From JAKAXS01 sp041940525 (GTDB lineage: Bacteria; Pseudomonadota; Alphaproteobacteria; Rhizobiales; Hyphomicrobiaceae), in assembly GCA_041940525.1 (NCBI GenBank), contig JBGTSB010000008.1, forward strand, positions 1-64,000: a stretch of 64,000 bases of DNA, given 5' to 3'. Of the stretch, positions 36,073 to 44,912 are shown piece by piece. Within the stretch, counting starts at the first letter, position 1; the number at the start of each line of letters is the position of its first letter. Under the pieces are notes generated by a model. That model made no database searches. It was not told the DNA's origin and was given only the letters and a program-made list of their open reading frames with translations. A program made the position numbers and the translations under genes.

Positions 36073-36834
36073 ATGCAAAAGCAGATTGGAAAACAGTACC
36101 ATGCTCCGGCGGACAACCAGGACCGGCCGGAGAACAATCTGCTGCGCACGTTACGCGCCGAGGATTACGCGCTGATCGCGCCGCATCTCACGGCAATCGA
36201 GGTCATTGCCCATCAGCAGCTCTATAGCCCGGGCGATAACGTTGAGATCGTCTACTTCCCCTGCGGCCCAACGCTGACCTCTTTTCTTGTAACAAATGCC
36301 GACGGCCGGGACGTCGATACCATCTTGATTGGCCGCGAAGGAGCGGTCGGAGGCATCGTTAGCCATGGCAATTTGCCGGCTTACGCAAAGATCGTCGTGA
36401 AGTTTTCCGGACAGCTTGTGCGGTTGAGGGTGATCGATCTTGAGGCGGCCAAGGCGCAATCGATGCCGATGCGCAACCTCTTCTCACGCTATGCCGACTG
36501 TATCCTCGCGCAGGTTTTGCAATCGACGGCCTGCAACGCCATCCACAGCATCGAACAACGAACGGCGAAGTGGATGCTTTCCGCCATGGACCGATCTGGC
36601 GGAGACGAGTTGCCGTTAACGCAGGAAGAGCTGGCGTTCATGCTCGGCGTGGGACGCAGCTACGTGAGCCGCGTAATGCAAAACTTGCGGCAGGATGGCA
36701 TCATCGCGACAGGTCGCGGCACGATCACGGTCCTCGACAAGTCGGCTTTAGCCAAACGATCGTGCATGTGCGACGACAGCGTCAAGGCACACTTCGATAC
36801 TGTGCTCGCTGGTGTTTATCCCGAAGCAGAATAG
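36073..36834 (+). CDS. Crp/Fnr-family transcriptional regulator
   Basis: 253 residues. A cupin-like sensor domain (about 25-140) without the Fnr N-terminal cysteine cluster precedes a C-terminal winged helix (about 165-230), with LPLTQEELAFMLGVGRSYVS as recognition helix region. The ligand is unknown. It converges with another Crp/Fnr gene 2 bp away. Confidence 0.88.
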   Translation: MQKQIGKQYHAPADNQDRPENNLLRTLRAEDYALIAPHLTAIEVIAHQQLYSPGDNVEIVYFPCGPTLTSFLVTNADGRDVDTILIGREGAVGGIVSHGNLPAYAKIVVKFSGQLVRLRVIDLEAAKAQSMPMRNLFSRYADCILAQVLQSTACNAIHSIEQRTAKWMLSAMDRSGGDELPLTQEELAFMLGVGRSYVSRVMQNLRQDGIIATGRGTITVLDKSALAKRSCMCDDSVKAHFDTVLAGVYPEAE

Positions 36835-36836
36835 TC

Positions 36837-37511
36837 TCAGGCTGCGTGGCCTAGACGCTCTAAGGCAGCCGCGTCGGTAATCGTCAAGCCATCGCGCGTA
36901 GCGGTAATCATGCCTTTGTGCTCCAGACCAGAGAGGGCTGAGGCCAAGGTGTCCAAGCTCATGTCTAGGCGATCAGCGACAAAGCCGGATGCGAGATCTT
37001 CAGAAACACTCATCCCGTTTTGCGCACGGCGGCCACTTCCAGCAGCCGCAACGGCCACGAGATAGTTGGCCAACCGTTCAACTGGCGATCGTTTGCCGCG
37101 ATTGATTGCGGTGTCCCGCATGTAGGCGAACTCGCGTTCGGCGGCGCTGGCGAGTTGGAACGAGGCACGGTCGTCCGTTTTTAGCAGCTGTTCGACATCG
37201 CTGGCACTCAAGCGTTCAACTTCGCTGTCAACCATCGCTTGCGCGGTGCTGACGTGCGTTGACAGGTGACCCAAACCCACGACGTCGCCGGGAAAAGCCA
37301 CTTCGATCAATTCGTGGCTACCATCGGCCCAGCGCACATAATGGAAAATGGCGCCTTCCTTCACTCGATAGGCGGCACGCTTGTCGCCCGACTGAAAAAC
37401 CATGCCGCCAGTGGAGACACGCATTCCGTCTTGGATGCCGCGCACGATGATCGGCTGATCACTCGACGGCGGCGCCGGGGCGATGTCTGGATTTTTTACG
37501 ACGGTATGCAT
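36837..37511 (-). CDS. Crp/Fnr-family transcriptional regulator
   Basis: 224 residues. Sensor domain with FHYVRWADGSHELIEVAFPG and GDVVGLGHLS, and a DNA-binding helix region ASGFVADRLDMSLDTLASAL. No Fe-S cysteines. ATG 37511 is preferred: GGAG lies 8 nt before it. A perfect palindrome at 37630-37645 lies upstream and may be its operator. Confidence 0.85.
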   Translation of the reverse strand: MHTVVKNPDIAPAPPSSDQPIIVRGIQDGMRVSTGGMVFQSGDKRAAYRVKEGAIFHYVRWADGSHELIEVAFPGDVVGLGHLSTHVSTAQAMVDSEVERLSASDVEQLLKTDDRASFQLASAAEREFAYMRDTAINRGKRSPVERLANYLVAVAAAGSGRRAQNGMSVSEDLASGFVADRLDMSLDTLASALSGLEHKGMITATRDGLTITDAAALERLGHAA

Positions 37512-37629
37512 CACTGAAACTCCGCTCGCATTGCCCATTTATTTAGGGTGCAAGGAGCCGCGAACAAGCTGGCGCGGCTGCCTTTCTTCATTACAATTCT
37601 GAAGCCTAGTAACCCGGACACATCTGGTA

Positions 37630-37645
37630 TGTTCCGCAAGGAACA
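37630..37645. promoter_or_regulatory. Perfect palindrome TGTTCC-GCAA-GGAACA
   Basis: A 6+6 bp perfect inverted repeat with a 4-bp spacer, 119 bp upstream of a Crp/Fnr gene. It is not of the TTGA-N6-TCAA type, so the binding protein is unknown. Confidence 0.45.
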
Positions 37646-37754
37646 CTCGGAGTTACGATTGCAGCATTATTTTTGTTACGACTGAGCGCCGATTGCGGAT
37701 CGCGGCGCCAAGATTGACACAAAGGCGCTTAGAAATAGCCGTATTTCGCACAGC

Positions 37755-37913
37755 CTACCGGCTCTTTGGCCCAGTACCAACGGCCTTTTCAAGTGGTAGT
37801 GCCTTGCGGCGTTGCTTTTTGTTTGACGGGTGCGGATCAAAGCCGCCCTCGCCCCGCCCGCGTGCGGTCTTATCGTCGACGGCTGGAGTTGGTTTTTGCT
37901 TCTGCTCAGACAT
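37755..37913 (-). CDS. Possible small basic protein (52 aa)
   Basis: Starts MSEQKQKPTPAVDDKTARGR and continues highly charged to a C-terminal GTGPKSR. The composition resembles small disordered basic proteins often found in this order. AAGG lies directly at the ATG, which is too close for a good RBS. No family known. Confidence 0.35.
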   Translation of the reverse strand: MSEQKQKPTPAVDDKTARGRGEGGFDPHPSNKKQRRKALPLEKAVGTGPKSR

Positions 37914-38010
37914 CCTTCGCCTCCTCACAATCGGCTAAGGTCAAGACAAAAACGTACGAGATGGATTGCCGTTCCCGCAGCTTAAGCAAGACGACGAAAG
38001 ATTTCGCTTG

Positions 38011-38790
38011 ATGCAGACGTTTCCGGCCGGGCGCATCGTTTGTCTCACTGAAGAAACAGTCGAGACGCTCTATTTGCTTGATGAGCAGGATCGCATCGTT
38101 GGCGTGTCCGGTTATGCCGTTCGCCCGACTCGGGTGCGCAAGGAAAAGCCGCGCGTTTCTGCCTTTACCTCCGCGGACGTGGACAAGATAGCCGCTCTTA
38201 AACCCGACTTAGTGCTGGCATACTCCGACATCCAAGCAGATATCGCGGCCAACTTGGTGCGGGCCGGCCTTGCCGTCTACGTTTTCAATCATCGGGATAT
38301 CGCCGGTATTTTTGCGATGATCCGCACTCTCGGCGCGTTGATTGACCGCGCTGGCAAGGCCAACGACCTGGCGCACTCACTCGAACAGCGGATCGCTGAT
38401 GCTCGCAGGCGAACGGCCAGCACAAAGCACCGGCCGAAAGTTTATTTTGAGGAGTGGGATGATCCGCTCATTACGGGCATCGGCTGGGTATCTGAACTGA
38501 TCGGCATCGCCGGAGGCGACGACATCTTCGCGGAAAATGGTGCCTGTCACGCCGCCCGCGATCGCATCGTGACAGCCGGCGAGGTTATTCGCCGCGCGCC
38601 CGACGTGATTTTGGCATCGTGGTGCGGGAAAAAGGTTCGCCCGGAACGGATTGCGCAGCGCGAGGGCTGGGCGACCGTTCCGGCGGTCGCGAACGGACGG
38701 ATTACCGAAATCAAGTCGTCGATCATACTGCAACCGGGTCCGGCCGCACTTACGGATGGCTTGGACGCTATCATCGCCGCAATAAAGTGA
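38011..38790 (+). CDS. BtuF-like cobalamin/siderophore-binding protein, no signal peptide
   Basis: 259 residues of the class III (BtuF/FhuD-type) binding fold: GRIVCLTEETVETLYLLDEQ, VDKIAALKPDLVLAYSDIQ, VYFEEWDDPLITGIGWVSEL, and ITEIKSSIILQPGPAALTDG. There is no signal peptide, as in the cytoplasmic-like cobalamin-binding relatives. No permease or ATPase genes are near, so a classical ABC importer role is unlikely here. Confidence 0.85.
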   Translation: MQTFPAGRIVCLTEETVETLYLLDEQDRIVGVSGYAVRPTRVRKEKPRVSAFTSADVDKIAALKPDLVLAYSDIQADIAANLVRAGLAVYVFNHRDIAGIFAMIRTLGALIDRAGKANDLAHSLEQRIADARRRTASTKHRPKVYFEEWDDPLITGIGWVSELIGIAGGDDIFAENGACHAARDRIVTAGEVIRRAPDVILASWCGKKVRPERIAQREGWATVPAVANGRITEIKSSIILQPGPAALTDGLDAIIAAIK

Positions 38791-38895
38791 AAGACGCCGC
38801 CAATAGCAGTTTAAGTACTCTATGCGGGATATCGTATTCACTCTTTTGGTTTTGATTTTGCGCGAGGGCTAACCGGCAGGCGTCGCCGCTCGCCG

Positions 38896-39051
38896 GTGCC
38901 AACCATCTATCTGACGGCCTATCCGGAACTTGTATTGACCGGTGCACAGGGAGAGCCTGAGTTCGTCATCTCCAAGCCTTACAGTTCAGCGGAGCTGGAA
39001 GCGCTTGTAAGGCACGTGTTGCACTGGTCGCCGAGGGCGCTGGCCGCCTGA
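38896..39051 (+). pseudogene. Response-regulator C-terminal fragment
   Basis: The frame reads PTIYLTAYPELVLTG, then PEFVISKPYSSAELEALV, the beta4-alpha5 end of a receiver domain including the conserved Thr and the Lys-Pro pair. The phosphorylation site is missing and no start codon fits. It is a remnant, part of the decayed two-component locus 38.9-40.5 kb. Confidence 0.65.
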
Positions 39052-39065
39052 CGTCGAAAGACTGC

Positions 39066-39656
39066 TCACGTGGTCGCACGAAATCCGATTGCGACAACAC
39101 ATTTGTTCCCGGGCTCCACGTCGAGACTGCATGCAATCTCCTCAGCCAAGAGCCGCGCGATCACAGTCGGAAAGTCCTTATCTCCGAGAGTCACATCGGA
39201 AGGCGTCGCGCTGATCACTATGCGGTTCTGTCCATCGGCTGCCGCACGAATTTGTCTTTGACCGGTCGAAGCATCCGCTCCCCGTTCCAAAAGAGCGCAC
39301 AGACATTCTACGATAAGCAGGCCGAGCGTCAGCGCGTATGTGCGCGAAACAGGTTCTTCAAATTGCCCGCTCGATACGGTGATGGATTGGTCGGCTTCAG
39401 GCACGCCGAAAAGCGTAGCGGTGACCTTGACGAGCCGCGCGATCATAGAGACGCCATCGACGTGTTGCGACGAGCCGACTTCGCTCAATATTGACAGAAC
39501 CTGCAGTCTGCTGCGAATGCGCGCATAAGACACCATTGATCCGGCAGGATGGGGCTGATCCCCAGCCTCGATTTGCAAAAGCGCCTGTAGCTTTTGCAGG
39601 GCGGTTCTTTGGAAATGCAGCAGATCAATCGTGGCGGCGTCCAAGGGATCGCTCTT
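39066..39656 (-). pseudogene. Histidine-kinase-like fragment (N-terminus lost)
   Basis: From about 39650 down, the frame reads DPLDAATIDLLHFQRTALQK, then YARIRSRLQVLSIL, then a degenerate ATPase-like end (PTVIARLLAEEIACSLDVEP). The spacing recalls HisKA_2/HWE kinases, but the N and G boxes are absent. The stretch upstream of 39656 is cysteine-rich and non-homologous, so the true N-terminus is lost at the junction. Related DNA recurs at 40456-40513. Confidence 0.5.
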
Positions 39657-39777
39657 CTTCTGACTAAAAACGGGCGAACAAGTTGAGCAGTACCAACAAA
39701 AAGATTTTCTCTGTGCTCCGCCGCAGGATAAGCACCACAATCCGCCGCTTTGCAAGCGCTATACTGTCGAGCCTGAT

Positions 39778-40059
39778 CGTACGAGTGTTCTGTCGGTGAG
39801 TGACAATGGACTTGGCATGCCGCCCGCGCATGCGTCATCGGGCGGCGGGATTGGCCTCACAATCGTCGACGGACTGGTGAAGCAGCTCAAAGGACACCTG
39901 AAAATTGATAGCGGGGCTGCTGGTTCGCGCGTTACGATTGACCTGCCACCGACCGCGTTGAGCGAGAGTGATCATGATTCCGAAATCCGTGATGATCGTC
40001 GAAGAAGATTTTCTGATTTCGCATTACCTGCGGCAGCTATGCGAAGGCCTTGGCTATGA
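39778..40059 (+). pseudogene. Histidine-kinase C-terminal ATPase fragment
   Basis: The frame contains VSDNGLGMPPAH (G1 box), GGGIGLTIVDGLVKQLKG (G2 box) and GSRVTIDLPP, the end of a HATPase_c domain. The dimerisation helix and N box are missing. It overlaps the start of the downstream response regulator, as kinase-regulator pairs often do. Confidence 0.65.
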
Positions 40060-40330
40060 CGTCGTGCACACGGCGCGGACGGCGCGCGCCGCATCGGACA
40101 TGTTTCGAACCAACCCGGTTTCCCACATTCTTATGGACGTTCGGCTTGAAGGACACCAAGACGGCATTGACGCCGCAGCCGTCATTCATGGCGAGGCCCC
40201 CGACACGCGCGTGATTTTCATCACCGGTTCGCAAGAGCCCAAGACGATGCGCCGCATAAAAGCTGAAAGCCCTCACGCAATTCTGATCAAACCGATCGAG
40301 CCGGATGCGCTTCAAAAAGCTTTGGCTTAG
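39974..40330 (+). CDS. Single-domain response regulator
   Basis: 118 residues. Receiver domain: VMIVEEDFLISHYL, phosphoacceptor Asp in HILMDVRLEG, Thr/Ser in IFITGSQEP, and Lys in AILIKPIEP. No output domain. ATG 39974 lies within the 3' end of the kinase fragment. Its cognate kinase is probably the truncated one upstream, so the regulator may be orphaned. Confidence 0.85.
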   Translation: MIPKSVMIVEEDFLISHYLRQLCEGLGYDVVHTARTARAASDMFRTNPVSHILMDVRLEGHQDGIDAAAVIHGEAPDTRVIFITGSQEPKTMRRIKAESPHAILIKPIEPDALQKALA

Positions 40331-40455
40331 CGGGCTGGCGTCTTACGATCGAAAGCCATCGACCGTGAACCTTTGCAACGGCCGGTCGGCAAACACATTC
40401 ATGCTGAGGCCCAGTGAGGGGCGATGCCTATCCTGAAGGAACGTGATGCACCAGC

Positions 40456-40513
40456 AGCCGCGCGATAACAGTCGGAAATTCCTTGGCGCCGAGAGTCACA
40501 TCAGAAGACGTCG
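40456..40513 (-). repeat. Partial duplicate of the kinase-like fragment
   Basis: 58 bp closely matching 39151-39208 (both read AGCCGCGCGAT...GAGAGTCACATC). On the minus strand both encode a version of SDVTLG-(A/D)K-(E/D)FPTVIARL. This is the relic of a second paralogous copy. Confidence 0.7.
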
Positions 40514-40514
40514 T

Positions 40515-41479
40515 TCATCCCATCCGCAATAATATTTGTTGGGAAGCGGCCTGGATTTTCGCAAGCTGAGCCTCCATACCGTGCCGGCGGCAAACCTGCT
40601 CAACTTTAAACAGCTGCAACCGCTTCATCGCCAGCGCATCTTCTTCGATCACGTCAGGAAGTGGCCGGCATGTGTCGAGATTAAGTACTCGGCCTGATAA
40701 CATGTCCAAATTCACGCAGTTTTCTCCGCTACGTCGAAACCAATGTTTTCCACGTAGCTGTGCCGGGGAGAAATGCAAAGACCACCGCGTTGGAAGATCG
40801 AGGCGTACCAAAAGATCGCCCAAGTATTGATCTGTCCGGTCTTGTTCATCAAGACTTGAGCCCAGAAATTTTCTGCTCCATCGAGATTGAACCGGTGAAT
40901 GTCTTGGCTAGAAAAACTGGCTATCAGGTCATCGGGTTCTTTTTTGAAGTTCGCCCAACGGTCAGCCCAGCTGGCCCAGCCCCAACAATTCATGTAGCGC
41001 AACGCGGAAATGCCACGCCGTTGCTCCGGGTAATCCTCTGCATAACCGGAGATGTGCCAAACATGTTTGTTGTCGCGATAGGCCTCCAAGGCTCGATTCA
41101 TATAGTGTAGAAAAGCTGGAGACGTGACGATGTCATCCTCCACCACGATGGCGCATCCCGCGTCCTCCATGCACATGGTGACTGCGGCCGTTATCGATTT
41201 GGCCAGCCCCCAGTTTTCATCTCGACATGTAAGGATGACTTCGCTGAAACCGCGAGCATTCTCCAAAACCTCACGTGTCTCATCCACGCCCAACCTATCT
41301 TCCTCGCTTCGCGGCCCATCAAGGAACGCAAACAGCCGCGAGCGCTCCGCCAAGGGCGAGGCTGCGAGTGCTGCTAGAGTCCGCCGCGTGTGCTCTGGGC
41401 GCCGGAACGCCACCAAGCATATGGGCGCCAGTTTTTCCGGCAATCCCGCTTCAGCCGCATCAGTCAAAGCACCATGCAA
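40515..41479 (-). pseudogene. Glycosyltransferase (family-2-like), frameshifted
   Basis: Residues 1-255 show PICLVAFRRPEHTRRTL, the DxD-type VVEDDIVTSPAFLHYMN and GWGWASWADRWANF, typical of GNT-I-like sugar transferases. The first frame ends at 40712 just after NIGFDVAEKTA. In the next frame the expected continuation (SGENC after GFD) appears and runs on through PLPDVIEEDALAMKRLQLF to 40515. A single missing base near 40731 explains both. Either a true pseudogene or a sequencing error. Confidence 0.7.
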
Positions 41480-41727
41480 AAGTCATCTCTCCAGAACCGC
41501 CAAACTCAAAGATCCGTTCGGCGTTTTTCTGTCTACTGACTACATGATTCTCTGTACTGTTTGTCTGTCTAAGTTGTTTTGCGGCTGATGTTCTGTGGTT
41601 TTTTCTGCGCGCTGCCGATCCAAGCCCCGCGCCGAACGGCTAAAATGAGTACCTCACGGGATCCTGATTCTATCGTGGACGTCCGAGGCGTTATGGTTGG
41701 GTTCGTGCCAGATAAAGGAAAAACAGG

Positions 41728-42318
41728 ATGTCTAGACCATTATACATTGCGTTGCTGCTAGCGATTTCTATCTACTTCCCCGCCTCAGCTTTGGCCGGTG
41801 ACGACTGGTCTAAGCTTTCGCCCGGCAAAACGACCAAGCTCGGCCTTTACATGACGCCCGCTCAAGCGCATGCGCACAAAGTCGCCAATCCCGAGACGAC
41901 CCTTTTTGTTGACGTGCGCACACCGGAAGAACTCATTTACGTCGGCGCGCCGACCTCCATCGACGCGAACGTCCCCATTGGTATTTTGAACACCAAGAAA
42001 TGGGATGATGAAAGCGGCCAATACGCCATGGAGCCCAACCAGAACTTCGTCGCTGATATCGAAAAGCGTTTGGCAGAAATGGGCTTGAAGAAAGACAGCA
42101 CAGTTATCCTGGCGTGCCGTTCCGGAAGCCGAAGCGCTGCCGGTGCCAATATCCTTGCAGCCGCCGGGTTCACGAAGGTTTACAGTCAGGTCGAAGGGTT
42201 CGAGGGTGACAAGGCCAAGACTGGCGAAGACAAGGGCCATCGCACCGTCGACGGCTGGAAGAACTCCGGACTGCCCTGGACATACCGCCTGCCGAAGGAC
42301 GTCATGTATCAGTTTTAG
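41728..42318 (+). CDS. Periplasmic rhodanese-like protein
   Basis: 196 residues. Signal peptide (LYIALLLAISIYFPASALAG). Rhodanese domain with LFVDVRTPEEL and the active-site loop VILACRSGSRSA, catalytic Cys130. The late GWKNSGLPWTYRL is also seen in exported relatives. A sulfurtransferase or thiol role in the periplasm is likely; partner unknown. Confidence 0.88.
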   Translation: MSRPLYIALLLAISIYFPASALAGDDWSKLSPGKTTKLGLYMTPAQAHAHKVANPETTLFVDVRTPEELIYVGAPTSIDANVPIGILNTKKWDDESGQYAMEPNQNFVADIEKRLAEMGLKKDSTVILACRSGSRSAAGANILAAAGFTKVYSQVEGFEGDKAKTGEDKGHRTVDGWKNSGLPWTYRLPKDVMYQF

Positions 42319-42356
42319 TCTTCTGAGGCCGCCTGCGGCGATCCGGCGCTGCGGAG

Positions 42357-42370
42357 TTGATCCATGTCAT
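42357..42370. promoter_or_regulatory. FNR/FixK-type box upstream of hemN
   Basis: TTGATCCATGTCAT matches TTGA-N6-TCAA with one mismatch, 68 bp before the hemN start. It fits oxygen-regulated expression of the anaerobic enzyme. Confidence 0.55.
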
Positions 42371-42438
42371 ACCGGATAAAGGCGGCCTGGTTGAAAGTGA
42401 GCGTGAACTCAAGCTCGCGCTAACCCAACCGGATTGCC

Positions 42439-43776
42439 ATGACACCTGAATTCGTCCGCAAGCACGCCGCCCCAGTCCCGCGATACACCAGCTATCCGAC
42501 GGCGCTCAGCTTTTCCGAAGACGTCGGTTGCGAGACGTATACCGGCTGGCTTTCTGAGCTATCGGACGACGACACGGCTTCGGTTTATGTCCACATCCCA
42601 TTTTGCCAGTCTATCTGCTGGTATTGCGCTTGCCATACCAAGGGAAGCCGCAATCCGGTTCCCGTAAAGCGTTACCTCAAAACGCTGCGTGCTGAAATCG
42701 ACATGGTGTCGTCAAGGCTTTCCACTGGGCCCAAGATCGCGCACCTGCATTGGGGCGGCGGCTCCCCAAACGTTCTCGACCCGGGCGATATCGCCGAGCT
42801 CGCCTCAACGCTGAACACGCGCTTCAACATCATGCCTGACGCTGAATTCTCGGTGGAGATTGACCCTCGGTTCCTCACTGCTGAGCAAGCCAAGGCGTTC
42901 GCGAAAGCCGGTGTCACGCGCGTCAGCCTCGGCGTGCAAGACTTCGATGATGACGTTCAGGCGGCGATCGGACGCATTCAGCCGTTCAATACCACGCAAC
43001 GCGCCGCGAACTTGATGCGCGAAAACAGTGTCCGCGGACTCAATATTGATCTCGTCTACGGTCTTCCGCGGCAGACGCGTACGAGTGTCGAACGGACGAT
43101 GGATGGCGTTCTGGCTTTGGCGCCAGACCGGATCGCCCTGTTCGGCTATGCGCATCTTCCGCAGAAGTTCGCACGGCAAAAACTGATCGATGCGGATGCC
43201 CTGCCCTCGCCCGAGCAGAGATTTGCGCTCGCTAATCGGATGGCCAGCCGGTTGACCGAGGCCGGCTATGTGCGCGTTGGGCTTGATCATTTCGCGCAGC
43301 CGGGCGACTCGCTGGCGCTCGGGCCAATCCGGCGGAACTTCCAAGGCTACACGACCGATGTTTCCGGCGCTCTGATCGGACTAGGCGCCACGGCTATCGG
43401 CCAGATGCCCCAAGGCTATGTGCAGAACGCTGTGGCGATTGCGGATTACGAAAGCCGGATCGCAAGCGGCCAGCTCGCCACGGCCAAGGGCTATGCAATG
43501 ACCCGGGAAGATCTGATGCGGGCCCTCGTGATCGATCGGGTGATGTGCGATTTGACCTTCCCGGCTCAGTCACTGCGGGATCAATTTGGCAGCGACGCCG
43601 AGCCGCTCATCGCCGATGCGCTTGATCTTGCTGAAACCGACCGCGACGGTTTGGTTCGGGCGAACGGTGATGGGTTTTCCGTAACCGAAAAAGGCCGCCC
43701 ATTCCTGCGCTCGATCGCGTCGTGCTTCGACAGTCATACCGATCTGGCCAACCGGTCGTTCTCGACGGGTGTTTGA
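42439..43776 (+). CDS. hemN: Oxygen-independent coproporphyrinogen III oxidase
   Basis: A radical-SAM enzyme for anaerobic haem synthesis. 445 residues: PRYTSYPTALSFSE, the cluster motif Cys56-x3-Cys60-x2-Cys63 (CQSICWYC), and HWGGGSPNVL (SAM contact). The C-terminal HemN domain includes HFAQPGDSLALG and NFQGYTTD. Full length. The FNR-type site upstream and the Crp/Fnr gene next door support low-oxygen control. Confidence 0.95.
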   Translation: MTPEFVRKHAAPVPRYTSYPTALSFSEDVGCETYTGWLSELSDDDTASVYVHIPFCQSICWYCACHTKGSRNPVPVKRYLKTLRAEIDMVSSRLSTGPKIAHLHWGGGSPNVLDPGDIAELASTLNTRFNIMPDAEFSVEIDPRFLTAEQAKAFAKAGVTRVSLGVQDFDDDVQAAIGRIQPFNTTQRAANLMRENSVRGLNIDLVYGLPRQTRTSVERTMDGVLALAPDRIALFGYAHLPQKFARQKLIDADALPSPEQRFALANRMASRLTEAGYVRVGLDHFAQPGDSLALGPIRRNFQGYTTDVSGALIGLGATAIGQMPQGYVQNAVAIADYESRIASGQLATAKGYAMTREDLMRALVIDRVMCDLTFPAQSLRDQFGSDAEPLIADALDLAETDRDGLVRANGDGFSVTEKGRPFLRSIASCFDSHTDLANRSFSTGV

Positions 43777-43812
43777 TCATGCACGGTCACGCTGAAAGAC
43801 AGCGTAGCTAGG

Positions 43813-44529
43813 CTATGGTCCAGCATAGGTGCTGAGCAACGCATGTGAAATCGGGCAGCGGCTCAGCAGGCCTGCCCAATCCTTGACGAAGACTTTGTCG
43901 CGACCAAGCTGATGGATCAAACCGTCGGCCTTGAAACGCGTCAGCACTCTTGAAAGCGTGTCGGCATTTAGAACCAGGCAGTCGGCGATGTCTTTGCGCT
44001 TCAGCGGAATTTGAAACCCTGACCGGTCATCGCCCGGGCTTTCGGACAATCGAAGCGCCAAATATGTGAAAAGCCCGGCGACGCGCTCCTCAACAGTCAA
44101 GCCACTCAGCAAGCCCACCAAAACGCTCTGCCGCAATTGTGTGTTGCGCACGATCTCACTGGCTAAGTCCGGGCCCCAGCAATCTGGAGCCGCAAAATGG
44201 TCCGGCGTTCCGGGCTGAAGCTTGATCAGTTTGGAGTCACTCAGTGCCGCCATACGCAGTGCCGGAAGCGGCAGGGCGGCTCCGGCATGATAGAGATCAC
44301 CAGGCACCAGCAAATCAAGAACGCGCCTGCGGTCCGGGCCCGGTGTCCATTCACAGACACAAAGGCCCTCGGCTAATACGAAGATCGTATCGCCATTTTT
44401 TTCCGGAAGGAAAGGCATGGCGCGCCCGGCCGACAACGTCACCGGCGTGCCACCTGTCAGATCAATCCGGTCGAGGCATTGTTTAATACCAGACATGCCT
44501 TTCGTCTCTTGGCGAAGGCAAAGGGTCAT
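43813..44529 (-). CDS. Crp/Fnr-family transcriptional regulator
   Basis: 238 residues. Sensor domain with FVLAEGLCVCEWTPG and LVPGDLYHAG, winged-helix segment IPLKRKDIADCLVLNADTLS. There is one N-terminal Cys (IKQCLDRI) and a CVC pair, but not the full four-cysteine Fnr set. It resembles FixK/FnrN-type regulators. ATG 44529 has a GGA leader; ATG 44496 is the alternative. The upstream region holds three FNR-like palindromes shared with ompW. Confidence 0.87.
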   Translation of the reverse strand: MTLCLRQETKGMSGIKQCLDRIDLTGGTPVTLSAGRAMPFLPEKNGDTIFVLAEGLCVCEWTPGPDRRRVLDLLVPGDLYHAGAALPLPALRMAALSDSKLIKLQPGTPDHFAAPDCWGPDLASEIVRNTQLRQSVLVGLLSGLTVEERVAGLFTYLALRLSESPGDDRSGFQIPLKRKDIADCLVLNADTLSRVLTRFKADGLIHQLGRDKVFVKDWAGLLSRCPISHALLSTYAGP

Positions 44530-44912
44530 TCATGCTTGTCCAAGTCTAGACGTCTGGTCACGCCAAGTGTGTGGTGCGCGCTTGGCGTTCGCGGGCGTGC
44601 GTTGGTTGATGAGATCAGCGTAGGCCTGCTGGCGGGCGCGAGGCGTTGACTTGCATCAAACGAATGAGCGGCAAAGCCGCGCACGCCTGACCGGCAAGTC
44701 TTTGACATGGATCAGCCGATGTGTGCCGGGTGAGCAACAGATGTTTCGCGGGCATTCTTGCGCTGATCTAGGTCAGGCTCCACGTGGCAAAATTCATTTC
44801 AATTTTCGGCGCTCACTACAAAGCTCGTCTTATTCGACTCAAGAGATTCGTTACCGCGCGCGCTCGTCAGCGATTGCGGCGAAACCGTCGTTGCAGGGGG
44901 GAGAGCTATACC
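44530..44912. promoter_or_regulatory. Divergent regulatory region with three FNR-like sites
   Basis: TTGACTTGCATCAA (44646-44659) is a perfect TTGA-N6-TCAA box. TTGACATGGATCAG (44702-44715) has one mismatch. CTGATCTAGGTCAG (44763-44776) is a symmetric variant. Spacing is 56 and 61 bp. The region serves the Crp/Fnr gene (minus) and the OmpW gene (plus). Confidence 0.6.

Larger units (their letters stand above)
37512..38010. other. Intergenic region with palindrome and possible small gene
   Basis: Between the Crp/Fnr gene (minus) and the BtuF-like gene (plus). It contains the palindrome at 37630-37645 and a possible small minus-strand gene at 37755-37913. No cobalamin riboswitch is recognisable. 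Confidence 0.5.
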
